64,000 nucleotides of DNA from Neoroseomonas terrae (GTDB lineage: Bacteria; Pseudomonadota; Alphaproteobacteria; Acetobacterales; Acetobacteraceae): the NCBI RefSeq assembly GCF_018129025.1, contig NZ_JAAEDI010000017.1, positions 80,589-144,588 on the forward strand, read 5' to 3'. Each line of letters begins with the position of its first letter. Within the stretch, counting starts at the first letter, position 1. The notes beneath the pieces are model-generated. The model worked only from the letters and a program-made list of their open reading frames with translations, ran no database searches and was not told the origin of the DNA. The translations under genes and the position numbers were made by a program. Shown here in pieces: positions 51,404 to 60,548 of this stretch.

Positions 51404-52360
51404 ATGGCCAAGAACGCACCCTATGCCTGGATGAACGGCAAGCTCGTCCCCTGGGAACAGGCGACGATGCACATCGCCACCGAATGCGTCCTCCGCGGGG
51501 AGAACGTCTTCGAGGGCGAGCGCGCCTACTGGTCGGAAGCCGAGCAGGAACTGTTCATCTTCCGCCATGCCGAGCACATCGAGCGGCTGCGCCAGGGCGC
51601 GCGCATCATGCGCATGACCGTGCCCTACAGCGATGCCGAGATCGAGGAAGCCTGCATCTCCCTGATCAAGGCCTGCGGCTACCGCGGCCCGGTGCATTTC
51701 CGCCCCGTGGTGTATTTCGACCAGGGCGAGCTGACCGACTACCTGCCCTCCGAGATCAAGACGGGCATGTTCATCCTGGCCTTCAGCAAGCCGTCCACCA
51801 AGTCGATCGAGACCGGCGTTTCAACCTGCGTCTCGACCTGGCGACGCAATTCCGACCTCGCCTCACCGTCGCGCATCAAGTCGGGCGCGAACTATCACAA
51901 TTCGCGCCTCGCCTACATCGATGCGCGGCTGAACGGGTACCAGGTGCCGATCCTGCTGAACGCTGCCGGCAAGGTCGCCGAAGGCCCCGGCGCCTGCTTC
52001 ATGATGGTCCGCAAGGGCAAGGTCATCACCCCGCCGGTCACCGCCGACATCCTGGAAAGCATCACGCGTGAGACGCTGATCGAGGCGATCCAGGCCGAGC
52101 TCGGCATCGAGGTGATCGAGCGCGAAATCGACCGCACCGAACTGTATGTCTGCGACGAGGCCTTCTTCTGCGGCAGCGGGCATGAAGTGACGCCGGTGAA
52201 CTCGGTCGACCACTACGATGTCGGCGAGGGCAAGCCGGGTGCGCTTACGCGCCGCATCCAGAAGCTGTATTTCGACATCGTCTCGGGCGCCGTGCCGCGG
52301 TATCGGCATTGGCTGACCCCGATCTATGGCAACGCCGCGCGGAAGACGGCTGCCGACTGA
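51404..52360 (+). CDS. Class IV aminotransferase (branched-chain aminotransferase-like)
   Basis: 318 residues with GGGGG upstream of the ATG. The PLP-binding lysine is about Lys159 in 'SRIKSGANYHNSRLAYID'. The substrate/cofactor strand 'KVAEGPGACFMMVRKGKV' and 'ESITRETLIEAIQAELGIEV' match the IlvE fold; the canonical Asn of the first segment is Cys here. N-terminal 'AWMNGKLVPWEQATMHIATE' fits the family start. Its place between HyuA and a ThDP enzyme suggests a specialised keto/amino acid step, not housekeeping isoleucine-leucine-valine synthesis (inference). Confidence 0.92.
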   Translation: MAKNAPYAWMNGKLVPWEQATMHIATECVLRGENVFEGERAYWSEAEQELFIFRHAEHIERLRQGARIMRMTVPYSDAEIEEACISLIKACGYRGPVHFRPVVYFDQGELTDYLPSEIKTGMFILAFSKPSTKSIETGVSTCVSTWRRNSDLASPSRIKSGANYHNSRLAYIDARLNGYQVPILLNAAGKVAEGPGACFMMVRKGKVITPPVTADILESITRETLIEAIQAELGIEVIEREIDRTELYVCDEAFFCGSGHEVTPVNSVDHYDVGEGKPGALTRRIQKLYFDIVSGAVPRYRHWLTPIYGNAARKTAAD

Positions 52361-52404
52361 CAACGAAGCGCCAGCACACAAGCAAGAACACAGGAGAGGC
52401 GAGT

Positions 52405-53376
52405 ATGACCAAGACCATGACGCGGCGCGCTGTGCTCGCCGCCCTGCCGGCCGTGCTGGCGGCACCGGCGCTGCGCGCGCAGCCCGTCCAGCGCGACGTG
52501 CGCTTCGTCGTCGGCTTCGCGGCCGGCGGCAGCGTGGATGCCATGGCGCGCATCGTCGCGCAGGCGCTCGGGCCGCAGCTCGGGCGGAACGTGGTGGTGG
52601 AGAACCGGACCGGCGCCGGCGGCTTCATCGGCTTGCAGGCCGTGGCCAATTCGCCGCCCGACGGGCATGTGCTGGCCATCGCATCCGGCTTCAACCTCTC
52701 GGTCTCCCCGGTGCTGCCGGGCATGACCATGCCGATCGATCCCGATACCGACCTGACGCCAATCGGCGGCATGGGGCGGGGCGCGATGGTGTTGTGTGCG
52801 CGCCCCGATGCGCCGTTCCGCGACATGGCGGGCTTCGTCGCCTATGCGAAGGCCCACCGGACGACCTGCGGGCATGGCGGCGCCGGGTCCTCGCCGCATC
52901 TGATGGCGGCGCGCATGGCGCAGCTCGGCGGGTTCGAGCTGGACTTCATCGCCTATCGCGGTGGCGCGCCCGCGCTGCTCGACCTGATGGCGAGCCGCAT
53001 CGACGTCTATTTCGCGCTGCTGCCCGAAGCGCTGCAGCACATCCGCAGCGGCGCGATGCGTGGCCTCGCGGTTGCTACCGCGCAGCCGCACCCGACGCTG
53101 CCCGACGTGCCCGTCATGGCCGCGACCCTGCCCGGCATGGTCGGCGGATCCTGGTGGGGCGTGGCGGGTCCGAAGGGCCTGTCGCCGGCCTGGGTGTCCT
53201 ATTGGTCCGAACAGGTGCGCATCGTTACCGCGAAGCCGGAGGTCCGGCAGCGGCTGACGGAATCGCTGATCGACGAATCCGACACCTCCACCGCAGCGTT
53301 CCGGGCGGAGATCGCCAGCGAACGGCGCATCTGGGCCGAGGTCATCCGCGCCGCCAACATCCGAGTGGAAGGGTAA
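52405..53376 (+). CDS. TTT-type (Bug family) substrate-binding protein, copy 2 of cluster
   Basis: 323 residues from ATG 52405 with AGGAGAGG upstream. Leader 'MTRRAVLAALPAVLAAPALRAQ' is a signal peptide with paired arginines. 'VRFVVGFAAGGSVDAMARI' and 'NVVVENRTGAGGFIGLQAV' are the Bug family motifs. It is only distantly similar to copy 1, so the two probably bind different carboxylates. The next gene starts 2 bp after its stop. No cognate membrane subunits are in the window. Confidence 0.93.
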   Translation: MTKTMTRRAVLAALPAVLAAPALRAQPVQRDVRFVVGFAAGGSVDAMARIVAQALGPQLGRNVVVENRTGAGGFIGLQAVANSPPDGHVLAIASGFNLSVSPVLPGMTMPIDPDTDLTPIGGMGRGAMVLCARPDAPFRDMAGFVAYAKAHRTTCGHGGAGSSPHLMAARMAQLGGFELDFIAYRGGAPALLDLMASRIDVYFALLPEALQHIRSGAMRGLAVATAQPHPTLPDVPVMAATLPGMVGGSWWGVAGPKGLSPAWVSYWSEQVRIVTAKPEVRQRLTESLIDESDTSTAAFRAEIASERRIWAEVIRAANIRVEG

Positions 53377-53378
53377 GC

Positions 53379-55043
53379 ATGTCGCGCAGCGTTGGCCGTC
53401 TGGTCGGTGAAAGCCTCGTCGCCCATGGGGCGGATCTGATTTTCTGTGTGCCGGGGGAAAGCTTCCTCGGCCTGACGGATGCGATCACCGATTTGCCGGC
53501 GCTGCGCCTGGTCGTGTGCCGCCATGAGGGCGGCGCGTCCTACATGGCGGTCGCGGATGGGCGCATGCGCGGCGGCCGCGCCGGGCTGTGCCTGGTCTCG
53601 CGCGGCCCGGGCGTGTCGAACGCCATGATCGGCCTGCACACCGCCTTCCATGACGCTGTGCCGATGGTGCTGCTGATCGGGCAGGTGGAACGCCGCGACA
53701 TGGGGCGCGGCGCGCTGCAGGAACAGAATTACGCGAAGCTGCTGGCCGACACGACGAAGGCGGTGCTCGAGGTCCACCTGCCGTCCCAGGCGTCGGAAGC
53801 CATCGCGCGCGCCTATCACCTCGCTGAAAGCGGCACGCCGGGTCCTGTCGCGGTGATCCTGCCCGAGGATCTGTTCGACGACGACGCCGGCGACCTGCCC
53901 GTCGTCGCACCCCGCGCGCGCCCGCTGCCGCAGGCCGGTGCGGGGCAGATGGCGGAATTGGCGGAACGTCTCGCCAAGGCCGAGCGGCCGCTGGTCCTGG
54001 TCGGCAGCGCGATGGATGGCGCGCCGGAGCGCCTCGCCGCGCTCGCGCGCTTCGCCGAGACCTGGATGCTGCCCGTCGCGCCGACGCATCGCTGGCCGCA
54101 TTTGTTCGACAGCCATCACCCGCACTATGCCGGCTATGTCGGCAATCGCGTGCAGCCGAAGCTGATGGCGGCGATGAAGGAAGCTGACCTCGTGATCGCC
54201 CTCGGCGAGCGCCTGGGCGATGTGGTCAGCCAGTCCTACACCTTCCCCGCCGCGCCGGACCCGCAGGTGCCGGTCGTGCACATCTGGCCCGACCCGCTGG
54301 AAGTGAACCGCGTCTTCAACGTGGACATGCCGATCATCGCGGACCCGGCCTCGGTGGTCGCCGCGCTGATGGATCGCGGCGCGCCCTCGGCGCCCGCCGG
54401 GCGCGCGGGTTGGATCGCGCGGCTGCACGGCATCCATCGCGAGCTGACGGCACCGAACCACGAGCCTGCCACGGATGGCGTGAACTTCGCCGCGGTCTGC
54501 GTGGCGCTGGCGCAGCGGATGGCGCCGGATGCGGTGCTGTCCACGGATGCCGGCAACTTCACCTCCTTCGTGCACCGCTACGTGCCCTTCGGCCCGCGCA
54601 ACATCTTCCTGGGCTCGGCCGTCGGTGGCATGGGGCCGGCCGTGCCGATGGCCGTCGCCGCCACGTTGCGCCACCCTGGCCGCCAAGCCATCGCCATCGT
54701 CGGCGATGGCGGTGCGCTGATGACCGGCAACGAGATCGCGACCGCCTGCCGCCACGGCACGGCGCCGGTGATCATCATCGCCGACAACAACACCTACGGG
54801 TCGATCGGCATGCATCACGCCAATCGCTATCCGGGCCGCCCCGTTGCGTCGGCGGCGGATCTCGTGAACCCGGACTTCGCGGTCTGGGCCAGCGCCTTCG
54901 GTGCGCGTGGCTACACGATCCGGGAGGAAGCGGAGATCGCGTCAGTGCTGGACGAGGCGCTGGCACCGCACGACAGGCCCGCCGTGGTGCATGTGAAGGC
55001 GTCGGCGGCGCAGATCACCGCGTGGAAACGCCGGGCGAGCTAG
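53379..55043 (+). CDS. Thiamine diphosphate-binding enzyme (acetolactate synthase large-subunit-like)
   Basis: 554 residues. The N-terminal PYR domain has 'FCVPGESFLGLTDAI' and the cofactor-activating Glu at about 50 in 'RHEGGASYMAVADG'. The C-terminal PP domain has the ThDP/Mg motif starting 'GDGGALMTGNE' (about 442) and ending in 'IIIADNNTYG'. The fold is that of acetolactate synthase, benzoylformate decarboxylase and similar 2-ketoacid enzymes. The usual RHEQGA reads RHEGGA, and there is no small subunit nearby, so true acetolactate synthesis is doubtful; a decarboxylase or lyase of a 2-keto acid fits the cluster better (inference). Last gene of the unit. Confidence 0.92.
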   Translation: MSRSVGRLVGESLVAHGADLIFCVPGESFLGLTDAITDLPALRLVVCRHEGGASYMAVADGRMRGGRAGLCLVSRGPGVSNAMIGLHTAFHDAVPMVLLIGQVERRDMGRGALQEQNYAKLLADTTKAVLEVHLPSQASEAIARAYHLAESGTPGPVAVILPEDLFDDDAGDLPVVAPRARPLPQAGAGQMAELAERLAKAERPLVLVGSAMDGAPERLAALARFAETWMLPVAPTHRWPHLFDSHHPHYAGYVGNRVQPKLMAAMKEADLVIALGERLGDVVSQSYTFPAAPDPQVPVVHIWPDPLEVNRVFNVDMPIIADPASVVAALMDRGAPSAPAGRAGWIARLHGIHRELTAPNHEPATDGVNFAAVCVALAQRMAPDAVLSTDAGNFTSFVHRYVPFGPRNIFLGSAVGGMGPAVPMAVAATLRHPGRQAIAIVGDGGALMTGNEIATACRHGTAPVIIIADNNTYGSIGMHHANRYPGRPVASAADLVNPDFAVWASAFGARGYTIREEAEIASVLDEALAPHDRPAVVHVKASAAQITAWKRRAS

Positions 55044-55211
55044 AAGCTCGGCAAGTGGCGACGAATGGGTCGCGGCGACGGATGACACTCGTCGCGCAGC
55101 GGTGTTCACGGCTGGGCTGCGCATCACTGCGCGCTTCGGCGGCGTGCCGTAGGCCGTAGCGGCGCCCGTTGACCATTCCGGCCCGATGCATCGCACCGGG
55201 CCGCGGCGCCT

Positions 55212-55667
55212 TCAGTCGGTCGGCGACAGCGTCTTGATGAGGTCGAAGACCCGCTTGCGGACCGACTGATCGGTAATCCGGTAGTAGGCCCGCACGAGTT
55301 CCAGCGTCTCGCGCCGATGCAGCGTGTCGTCCTCGAAGCCTTCCTGACCCTCGGCGAAGCCGAAAGCAGCGGCGCGGGATCGCGTTGCCGCATTACCGCC
55401 CAATTCAGGGGACATATCGTCGAAGAAGAAGCCGATCGGCACGTCCAGCACACGGGCGAGGTCGAACAGCCGGCTCGCACCGATTCGGTTCACGCCGCGC
55501 TCGTACTTCTGGATCTGCTGGAAGGTGAGCCCCAGCGCCTCGCCGAGCTTTTCCTGGCTCATGCCGAGCAAGGTACGGCGAAGCCGTACGCGCGTGCCGA
55601 CATGGACGTCGATTGGGCTCGCGCGGTGCTCGCGTTCGGGCCGATCGCCCGTTTCGCTGCCCGACAT
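55212..55667 (-). CDS. XRE-type helix-turn-helix regulator (alphaproteobacterial, lnt-linked)
   Basis: 151 residues from ATG 55667, which has GGAGG five bases upstream. The HTH spans about residues 20-75: 'RVRLRRTLLGMSQEKLGEAL' then 'LTFQQIQKYERGVNRIGASR'. The tail ends 'VRKRVFDLIKTLSP'. This short HTH protein is conserved in alphaproteobacteria between lnt and metK (from memory of gene order). Here it still follows lnt but metK is 27 kb away. A GC stem (CGGCCCG/CGGGCCG, 55179-55203) lies just beyond the stop and could terminate it. Confidence 0.92.
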   Translation of the reverse strand: MSGSETGDRPEREHRASPIDVHVGTRVRLRRTLLGMSQEKLGEALGLTFQQIQKYERGVNRIGASRLFDLARVLDVPIGFFFDDMSPELGGNAATRSRAAAFGFAEGQEGFEDDTLHRRETLELVRAYYRITDQSVRKRVFDLIKTLSPTD

Positions 55668-55847
55668 CCGCACCTCCGCCACTGCGCCCACCATCTTGAT
55701 CCTCCCGCCGCAGCTGCGGCGATTCCGTAACCTACCCCCGTCGCAGCAGTAGGCTGCCATTCACTCTTCGTCAACTCTTTTTCAAATTCTCAATAATTGA
55801 GACGACCTGGACAGGAGCAGGTTGGCCGTTGCGAACGTATTGCTGAC

Positions 55848-57371
55848 CTAATGCCGCCCTTTCCACCACCCCAGGAGGAGTATCAGGGCGGAGAGAGTCC
55901 CTGCGATCAGCACGCCGAGACGTGCGAACAGGGTGGGCTCCCGCGCGGCGGGCAACGGAGCCAACAGGACACCCGGCTCACCCAGCGCCGTGCGCGCAAC
56001 CTCCCGCCCTCGCGCATCGAAGACGGCGGAGACGCCCGTCTGCGCCGCCCGGGCAAGCGGCAGTCCTTCCTCAACGGCGCGCAGCCGCGCGGTGGCGAGA
56101 TGCTGCCAAGGACCGGCCGATATCCCGAACCACGCATCGTTTGTGACGTTCACCAGCCAGGCGGGACGCTCCCGAGGGACAACTTGTGCGGGAAATATGA
56201 CTTCGTAGCAAATCAGACCGCCGAAGGGCGGCACGGCTCCTACTCGCATAGGTTGCAGCTCGGCCCCCGGGGTAAAGTTCATGCCGCCCTGCACCAGCCG
56301 GATCGGCAGCCAGCCCGACAGCGGCATGTATTCGCCAAAGGGCACCAGATGGACCTTGTCGGTCACCCCCAGCACCTCGCCCGCCGGGTCGATCGCCACC
56401 AGGCTGTTGAACACGCGCTCCAGACGTTGATCGGCCCCGTATTCGGCCCGCACAGTTCCCGTCAGCAGGATGGCCCGCTGGGGCAATGCGCCGGCAATGA
56501 TCTGGCGCACAGAAGGATCGTTGGCGACCAGGAAAGGCACCGCCGTTTCCGGCCAGATCACCACCAGAGTCTGGTCCTCGGGCAACTCGCGCAGCGCTTC
56601 CAGCGCCGCCTCCCGCGTCATGTCCAGATAGCGACGCAGGATCGGGATGCGCTGGTCCTCCCGCCACTTCACCTCCTGCGCGATGTTGCCCTGGACGATC
56701 ATCAGCCCGACCGGTGCGGGCGGCGGTTCGGCCGGCCACAACCGTGCCAGGCCGAACAGCGCGAAGCCGACCAAGGCGGCCGCGCCGCCCAGCATTGCCC
56801 GCCGGCCGAGCAGCGGCGTGGCCGCAATCAACACCGTCGCCAGCGATAGCCCGTGCACCCCGATCCAGGCAGCGCCCTGCACCGGCAACGCGCCGAACGC
56901 CCACACGGTCCCCAGTAGGTTCCACGGAAATCCCGTGAAGGCCCAGCCGCGCAGGAGTTCAAACAGTACGAAGCTGCCGGAGAAGACGAGGACCCGCGGC
57001 CAGCCCGCCCGCACCCGCCAGGCAAGCAATGCCGGGCCTGCCACGAACAATGCCAGCGGCAGGGCCAGTGCGGGCACCGCAATCGGGACCAGCCACCAGA
57101 AGGTCGCGACATCCGTCAGGATGGCATGGGTGATCCAGTAGAGGCCGGCGGTGAAGTAGCCCCACCCCCAGGCGAACCCGACGCCCAGCGCACCGCGCCA
57201 GCTTGCGGCCGCGCCAAGCATGGCCAGCAGGCCGGGGATCGAGACCAGCAGCACCGGCACCGCATGCACCGGCGGCAAGGCGAGCGCTGCGAAGGCCCCG
57301 AGGCCGACCGCCGTGACCCACAATCGCCATCCCCGCCGGCTGGCAAGGTGGTCCAGAAAGCGATTCCACAT
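55848..57371 (-). CDS. lnt: Apolipoprotein N-acyltransferase
   Basis: 507 residues from ATG 57371 (MWNRFLDHLASRR). About six to seven membrane segments in the N-terminal half precede a nitrilase-like periplasmic domain. Its catalytic triad is visible: Glu275 in 'VIWPETAVPF', Lys339 in 'DKVHLVPFGEY' and Cys388 in 'GGLICYEVIFP', nearly the same positions as E. coli Lnt. It adds the third acyl chain to lipoproteins in the inner membrane. It lies downstream of corC in the conserved miaB-phoH-ybeY-corC-lnt order, but is separated from it here by a 723-bp gap with a hairpin island. Confidence 0.96.
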   Translation of the reverse strand: MWNRFLDHLASRRGWRLWVTAVGLGAFAALALPPVHAVPVLLVSIPGLLAMLGAAASWRGALGVGFAWGWGYFTAGLYWITHAILTDVATFWWLVPIAVPALALPLALFVAGPALLAWRVRAGWPRVLVFSGSFVLFELLRGWAFTGFPWNLLGTVWAFGALPVQGAAWIGVHGLSLATVLIAATPLLGRRAMLGGAAALVGFALFGLARLWPAEPPPAPVGLMIVQGNIAQEVKWREDQRIPILRRYLDMTREAALEALRELPEDQTLVVIWPETAVPFLVANDPSVRQIIAGALPQRAILLTGTVRAEYGADQRLERVFNSLVAIDPAGEVLGVTDKVHLVPFGEYMPLSGWLPIRLVQGGMNFTPGAELQPMRVGAVPPFGGLICYEVIFPAQVVPRERPAWLVNVTNDAWFGISAGPWQHLATARLRAVEEGLPLARAAQTGVSAVFDARGREVARTALGEPGVLLAPLPAAREPTLFARLGVLIAGTLSALILLLGWWKGRH

Positions 57372-57607
57372 GCAGAGCAGTCCCGGCCAGCGAGGGTTGG
57401 ACGGCAGAGACAGCGCCCCACCAGCCCCGGTGGAACCGCAAATCAGCGCCGGGCGCAACGGGCAGGAGGCGACACCAAGGACGGTGGGCGCAACGCTGCA
57501 CGTTCATGGTCGTCGGGACAGGAGCTTCTGCGCTTCCTGATCGCCTGCCCACGCCCCTGAAGAACAGGGGGGACTCTGCTGCCTTGGCGCGGAGGAAAGA
57601 CCGGAGA

Positions 57608-58006
57608 GGGGCGCCCCGTTTGCGCGTTAGCGTTGGATCAGGAAGGGGCTCTGCCCCTTCCCGAACCCTACCCCGGCAAAGGCCGAAGGGCCTTTGCAAA
57701 CCTCGACCGGGCACTGCGCGCGACGGGTCGGAACATGGTCGTCATCCGGCTCTGCGCGCGGAAGGGTCTTGAGATCAGGAGAAGGGGCTTCGCGCCCGGC
57801 GCCAAATCATGGCGATCCAGGCCATCCACGGCCTCGATCGCCGGCATGAGGCGTCGGGCAGACGCGTATTCTGCGTCGAGCAGGCACGTTTCGGGCGCGA
57901 GCGCGGGTCTCGGCAGTCATCCTGGCCGCGCCGCGCAGTGCCAAGTTGAGGTTTGCAAAGGCCTTTCGGCCTTTGCTGGGGTGGCTTGGAGGGGCAAAGC
58001 CCCTCC
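57608..58006. repeat. Intergenic inverted-pair hairpin island D
   Basis: The left arm, in reverse orientation, has GGAAGGGGC-TCT-GCCCCTTCC (57641-57661) and GCAAAGGCC-GAAG-GGCCTTTGC (57676-57697), preceded by a palindrome GGGGCGCCCC at 57608-57617. The right arm has GCAAAGGCC-TTTC-GGCCTTTGC (57955-57976) and GGAGGGGC-AAA-GCCCCTCC (57988-58006). 57608-57840 is homologous, inverted, to island C. The right arm has the same internal spacing as island A. The surrounding gap (57372-58094) between corC and lnt contains no gene. Confidence 0.85.
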
Positions 58007-58094
58007 AATATCGACCGCGGGGAGATAGCGGCAATCAAAGTGGCCTTTGGCCGGAAGGACAGCGCGTTCCTCCCGGCTTGCAGCGATGGCTACC

Positions 58095-58991
58095 TCACTC
58101 CGCCGCCGCCCGCTGCGGCTCGATTCCCGGCGGCCGCACCCGCAGTCGTCGGATGCGCCGCGGGTCCGCGTCCAGGACGCGGAACTCGAGCCCCGATGGA
58201 TGGGAGATCAGTTCACCCTTCGCCGGAACGCGCCCGGCCAGGGTGAAGATCAGCCCGCCGACCGTGTCGATGTCGGCGGCCCGCTCCTCCTCGGTCAGCA
58301 CGGGGCCGAGCCTCGCCTCGAAGGTCGGGATCGGCGTGCGGGCATCGAGGTCGATCGTCCCGTCCGGCCGGTCCGTCATATGCGGCTCGGCATCCTCGTC
58401 GTGCTCGTCGGAAATGTCGCCGACGATGGTCTCGACCAGATCCTCGATGGTGATCAGCCCGTCGATGCCGCCGTACTCGTCGACTACCAGCGCCATGTGA
58501 ACACGGGATTGCCGCATCTGCAGCAGCAGGTCGAGCACCGAGATCGACGGCACCACGAACAGCGGCTTGCGGAGGATCGCCTTGATCTCGAAAGCCGCCT
58601 CCGCGCCCACCGAGGCGAAGACGTCCTTGATGTGGACCATGCCCGCGATGTCGTCGAGGCTTTCGCGATACACCGGATAGCGGCTGTGGCCGTCCTTCTG
58701 GATCAGCGCGATCGCTTGGTCGAGAGTCAGGTCCTCCGGCATGGCCATGATGTCGGCCCGCGGCACCATGATGTCGTAGGCCGTGGTGCCCTGAAGGCGC
58801 AGGACGTTGGACAGCAATGCCCGTTCGTGGGTGTCCAGGTCGCTGTCGTCCGGCTCGTCGGCGTCGTCCTTGTCCTCGCTCCGCTCGATGAGCAGCTCTC
58901 CGACGCGGTTGCGGACCGATTCCGCCTCCTTCCGTCGCAGCAGCCCCTGGAGCTTCCAGAACAGGCCGGGCTTGTTCGAGATGTCGCTCAC
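58095..58991 (-). CDS. Hemolysin family protein with paired CBS domains (CorC/TlyC-like)
   Basis: 298 residues from GTG 58991, giving a GTGA overlap with the ybeY stop and a GGGG ribosome site; GTG 59006 is possible. An acidic N-terminal part leads to 'TTAYDIMVPRADIMAMPEDL', the CorC entry motif, then two CBS domains (about 75-200) with 'ALVVDEYGGIDGLITIEDLV'. The CorC/HlyC C-terminal domain follows ('VGGLIFTLAGRVPAKGELI'). There is no membrane segment, so this is the soluble CorC form linked to magnesium/cobalt efflux; 'hemolysin' is a historical name. Confidence 0.94.
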   Translation of the reverse strand: MSDISNKPGLFWKLQGLLRRKEAESVRNRVGELLIERSEDKDDADEPDDSDLDTHERALLSNVLRLQGTTAYDIMVPRADIMAMPEDLTLDQAIALIQKDGHSRYPVYRESLDDIAGMVHIKDVFASVGAEAAFEIKAILRKPLFVVPSISVLDLLLQMRQSRVHMALVVDEYGGIDGLITIEDLVETIVGDISDEHDEDAEPHMTDRPDGTIDLDARTPIPTFEARLGPVLTEEERAADIDTVGGLIFTLAGRVPAKGELISHPSGLEFRVLDADPRRIRRLRVRPPGIEPQRAAAE

Positions 58992-59437
58992 GACACGCCC
59001 CGCCACGGATTGGGCAGGCCGAGGCGCCGCATCACCCGCGCTTCGGCGCGTTCCATGCGACGGGCCTCGCCCGCTTCCAGGTGGTCGTGCCCCGCCAGGT
59101 GCAGGGCGCCATGGGCGACCAGATGCGCCAGATGGGTCGCGGTGCGCCGCCCGGCGTCCCGTGCTTCCCGCCGCACCACCCCAAGCGCAAGCGCGACGTC
59201 ACCGAGCTGCCCCGGCAGGCCAGCCGGGAATGACAGCACGTTGGTCGGCTTCACCTTGGCACGATGGCGGCTGTTGAGGCGCTTGACCGCGGTATCGTCG
59301 GTCAGCAGCACGGTGACCGCGCCGCTCGCCCCCGCTTCACGCAGGGCGGCCTCCGCGGCCCGGCGCGCCAGCGCCTCGGGCCGCTTGACGGCGGCGCGCC
59401 AGCCTGGCGCCGCCAGGATCACCGAGATGTCGAGCAT
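58988..59437 (-). CDS. ybeY: Endoribonuclease YbeY (rRNA maturation factor)
   Basis: 149 residues from ATG 59437 (MLDISVILAAPGWR). The zinc site is 'HLVAHGALHLAGHDH' with the three family histidines. 'VTVLLTDDTAVKRLNSRHR' and 'TNVLSFPAG' are the other YbeY signatures. It acts in 16S rRNA 3'-end maturation and ribosome quality control. It lies 61 bp downstream of phoH and overlaps the corC start by 4 bp. Confidence 0.95.
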   Translation of the reverse strand: MLDISVILAAPGWRAAVKRPEALARRAAEAALREAGASGAVTVLLTDDTAVKRLNSRHRAKVKPTNVLSFPAGLPGQLGDVALALGVVRREARDAGRRTATHLAHLVAHGALHLAGHDHLEAGEARRMERAEARVMRRLGLPNPWRGVS

Positions 59438-59498
59438 CTCCGATGATCCGTTCCGAAGCCCAGCCTGATCACGCGCAACGCGACCACGGCCGGGACGG

Positions 59499-60548
59499 CT
59501 ACTTCCCGGTTCCATACCTCTCCTTCTTCGCCCGGCTCTGCTCGTCAGCCCGCCCATAGGCGGCGACGATCCGGGCCACCAACGGATGCCTTACCACATC
59601 CCGCTCCGCGAATCTCGCGACTCCGATACCCTCGACGCCGTCGAGGATGCGCAACGCCTCGATCAGGCCCGAGGGCTGGCCGGAAGGTAGGTCCACCTGG
59701 GTCGGGTCCCCGGTGATGACCATGCGGGATCCCTCCCCCATGCGGGTGAGGAACATCTTGATCTGGGCGGGGGTGGTGTTCTGCGCCTCGTCCAGGATGC
59801 AGTAGGCATGCGCGAGCGTTCGGCCGCGCATGAAGGCAAGCGGCGCGATCTCGATCTCCCCGCGCTCGATCCGCTTCGCAACCTGGTCGGCCGGCAGCAT
59901 GTCGTTCAGCGCGTCGTAGAGCGGGCGGAGATAGGGATCGACCTTCTCCTTCATGTCGCCGGGCAGGAAGCCGAGGCGCTCGCCGGCCTCCACGGCGGGT
60001 CGCGACAGCACGATGCGGTCCACGGCGCCGGTCTGCAGCATGGCCACGCCCTGCGCGACGGCGAGATAGGTCTTACCGGTGCCGGCCGGCCCGACGCCGA
60101 ACACCATGTCCTGCCGCGCCAGCATGTCGATATAGGCGCCCTGCGCCTTCGATCGCGGCGCGATCGCGCCCTTGCGGGTGCGGATCGCGGGCAGGTCGCG
60201 CAACGGCAGCCGGGGTTCGCCCTGCTCGGCGCCGCCTTCCGCGAGGCGCAGCGCCGCCTCCACCTCCGCCGTTCCCACGTGTTGTCCCTGTTCCAGCCTT
60301 TTCCACAGCGCCAGCAGCGCCGCCTCCGCCATCTCCGTCCGATCCGCACCACCCGAGATGGCGATGCGGTTGCCGCGTGACGAGAGCCTGACGCCGAGCA
60401 CCTGTTCGATGCGGGCCAGGTGCCGGTCGTGCTCGCCATGGAGCAGGGGCAACAGGACGTTGTCGTCGAATTGCAGCGTGACCGAGCGCCGGTCGGCGTC
60501 GCTGCGGGAATCCGCCGGGCGAAGTGCGGTGCCGTGCGTGGTGCTCAA
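59499..60548 (-). CDS. PhoH family ATPase (PhoL/YbeZ type)
   Basis: 349 residues from TTG 60548, which overlaps the miaB stop by 4 bp (TTGA); the longer frame would lie inside miaB. Walker A '[15 protein letters not shown]', Walker B '[19 protein letters not shown]' and '[16 protein letters not shown]' are complete. The N-terminal KH-like extension '[18 protein letters not shown]' is typical of the YbeZ-type PhoH proteins that partner YbeY. It probably acts as an RNA-linked helicase or NTPase in rRNA processing. Confidence 0.93.
   Translation of the reverse strand: MSTTHGTALRPADSRSDADRRSVTLQFDDNVLLPLLHGEHDRHLARIEQVLGVRLSSRGNRIAISGGADRTEMAEAALLALWKRLEQGQHVGTAEVEAALRLAEGGAEQGEPRLPLRDLPAIRTRKGAIAPRSKAQGAYIDMLARQDMVFGVGPAGTGKTYLAVAQGVAMLQTGAVDRIVLSRPAVEAGERLGFLPGDMKEKVDPYLRPLYDALNDMLPADQVAKRIERGEIEIAPLAFMRGRTLAHAYCILDEAQNTTPAQIKMFLTRMGEGSRMVITGDPTQVDLPSGQPSGLIEALRILDGVEGIGVARFAERDVVRHPLVARIVAAYGRADEQSRAKKERYGTGK

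Noticed and set aside
52326..53378. Extension of the ThDP enzyme frame across the whole preceding gene.
   Set aside because: Shadow of the TTT binding-protein gene in another frame.
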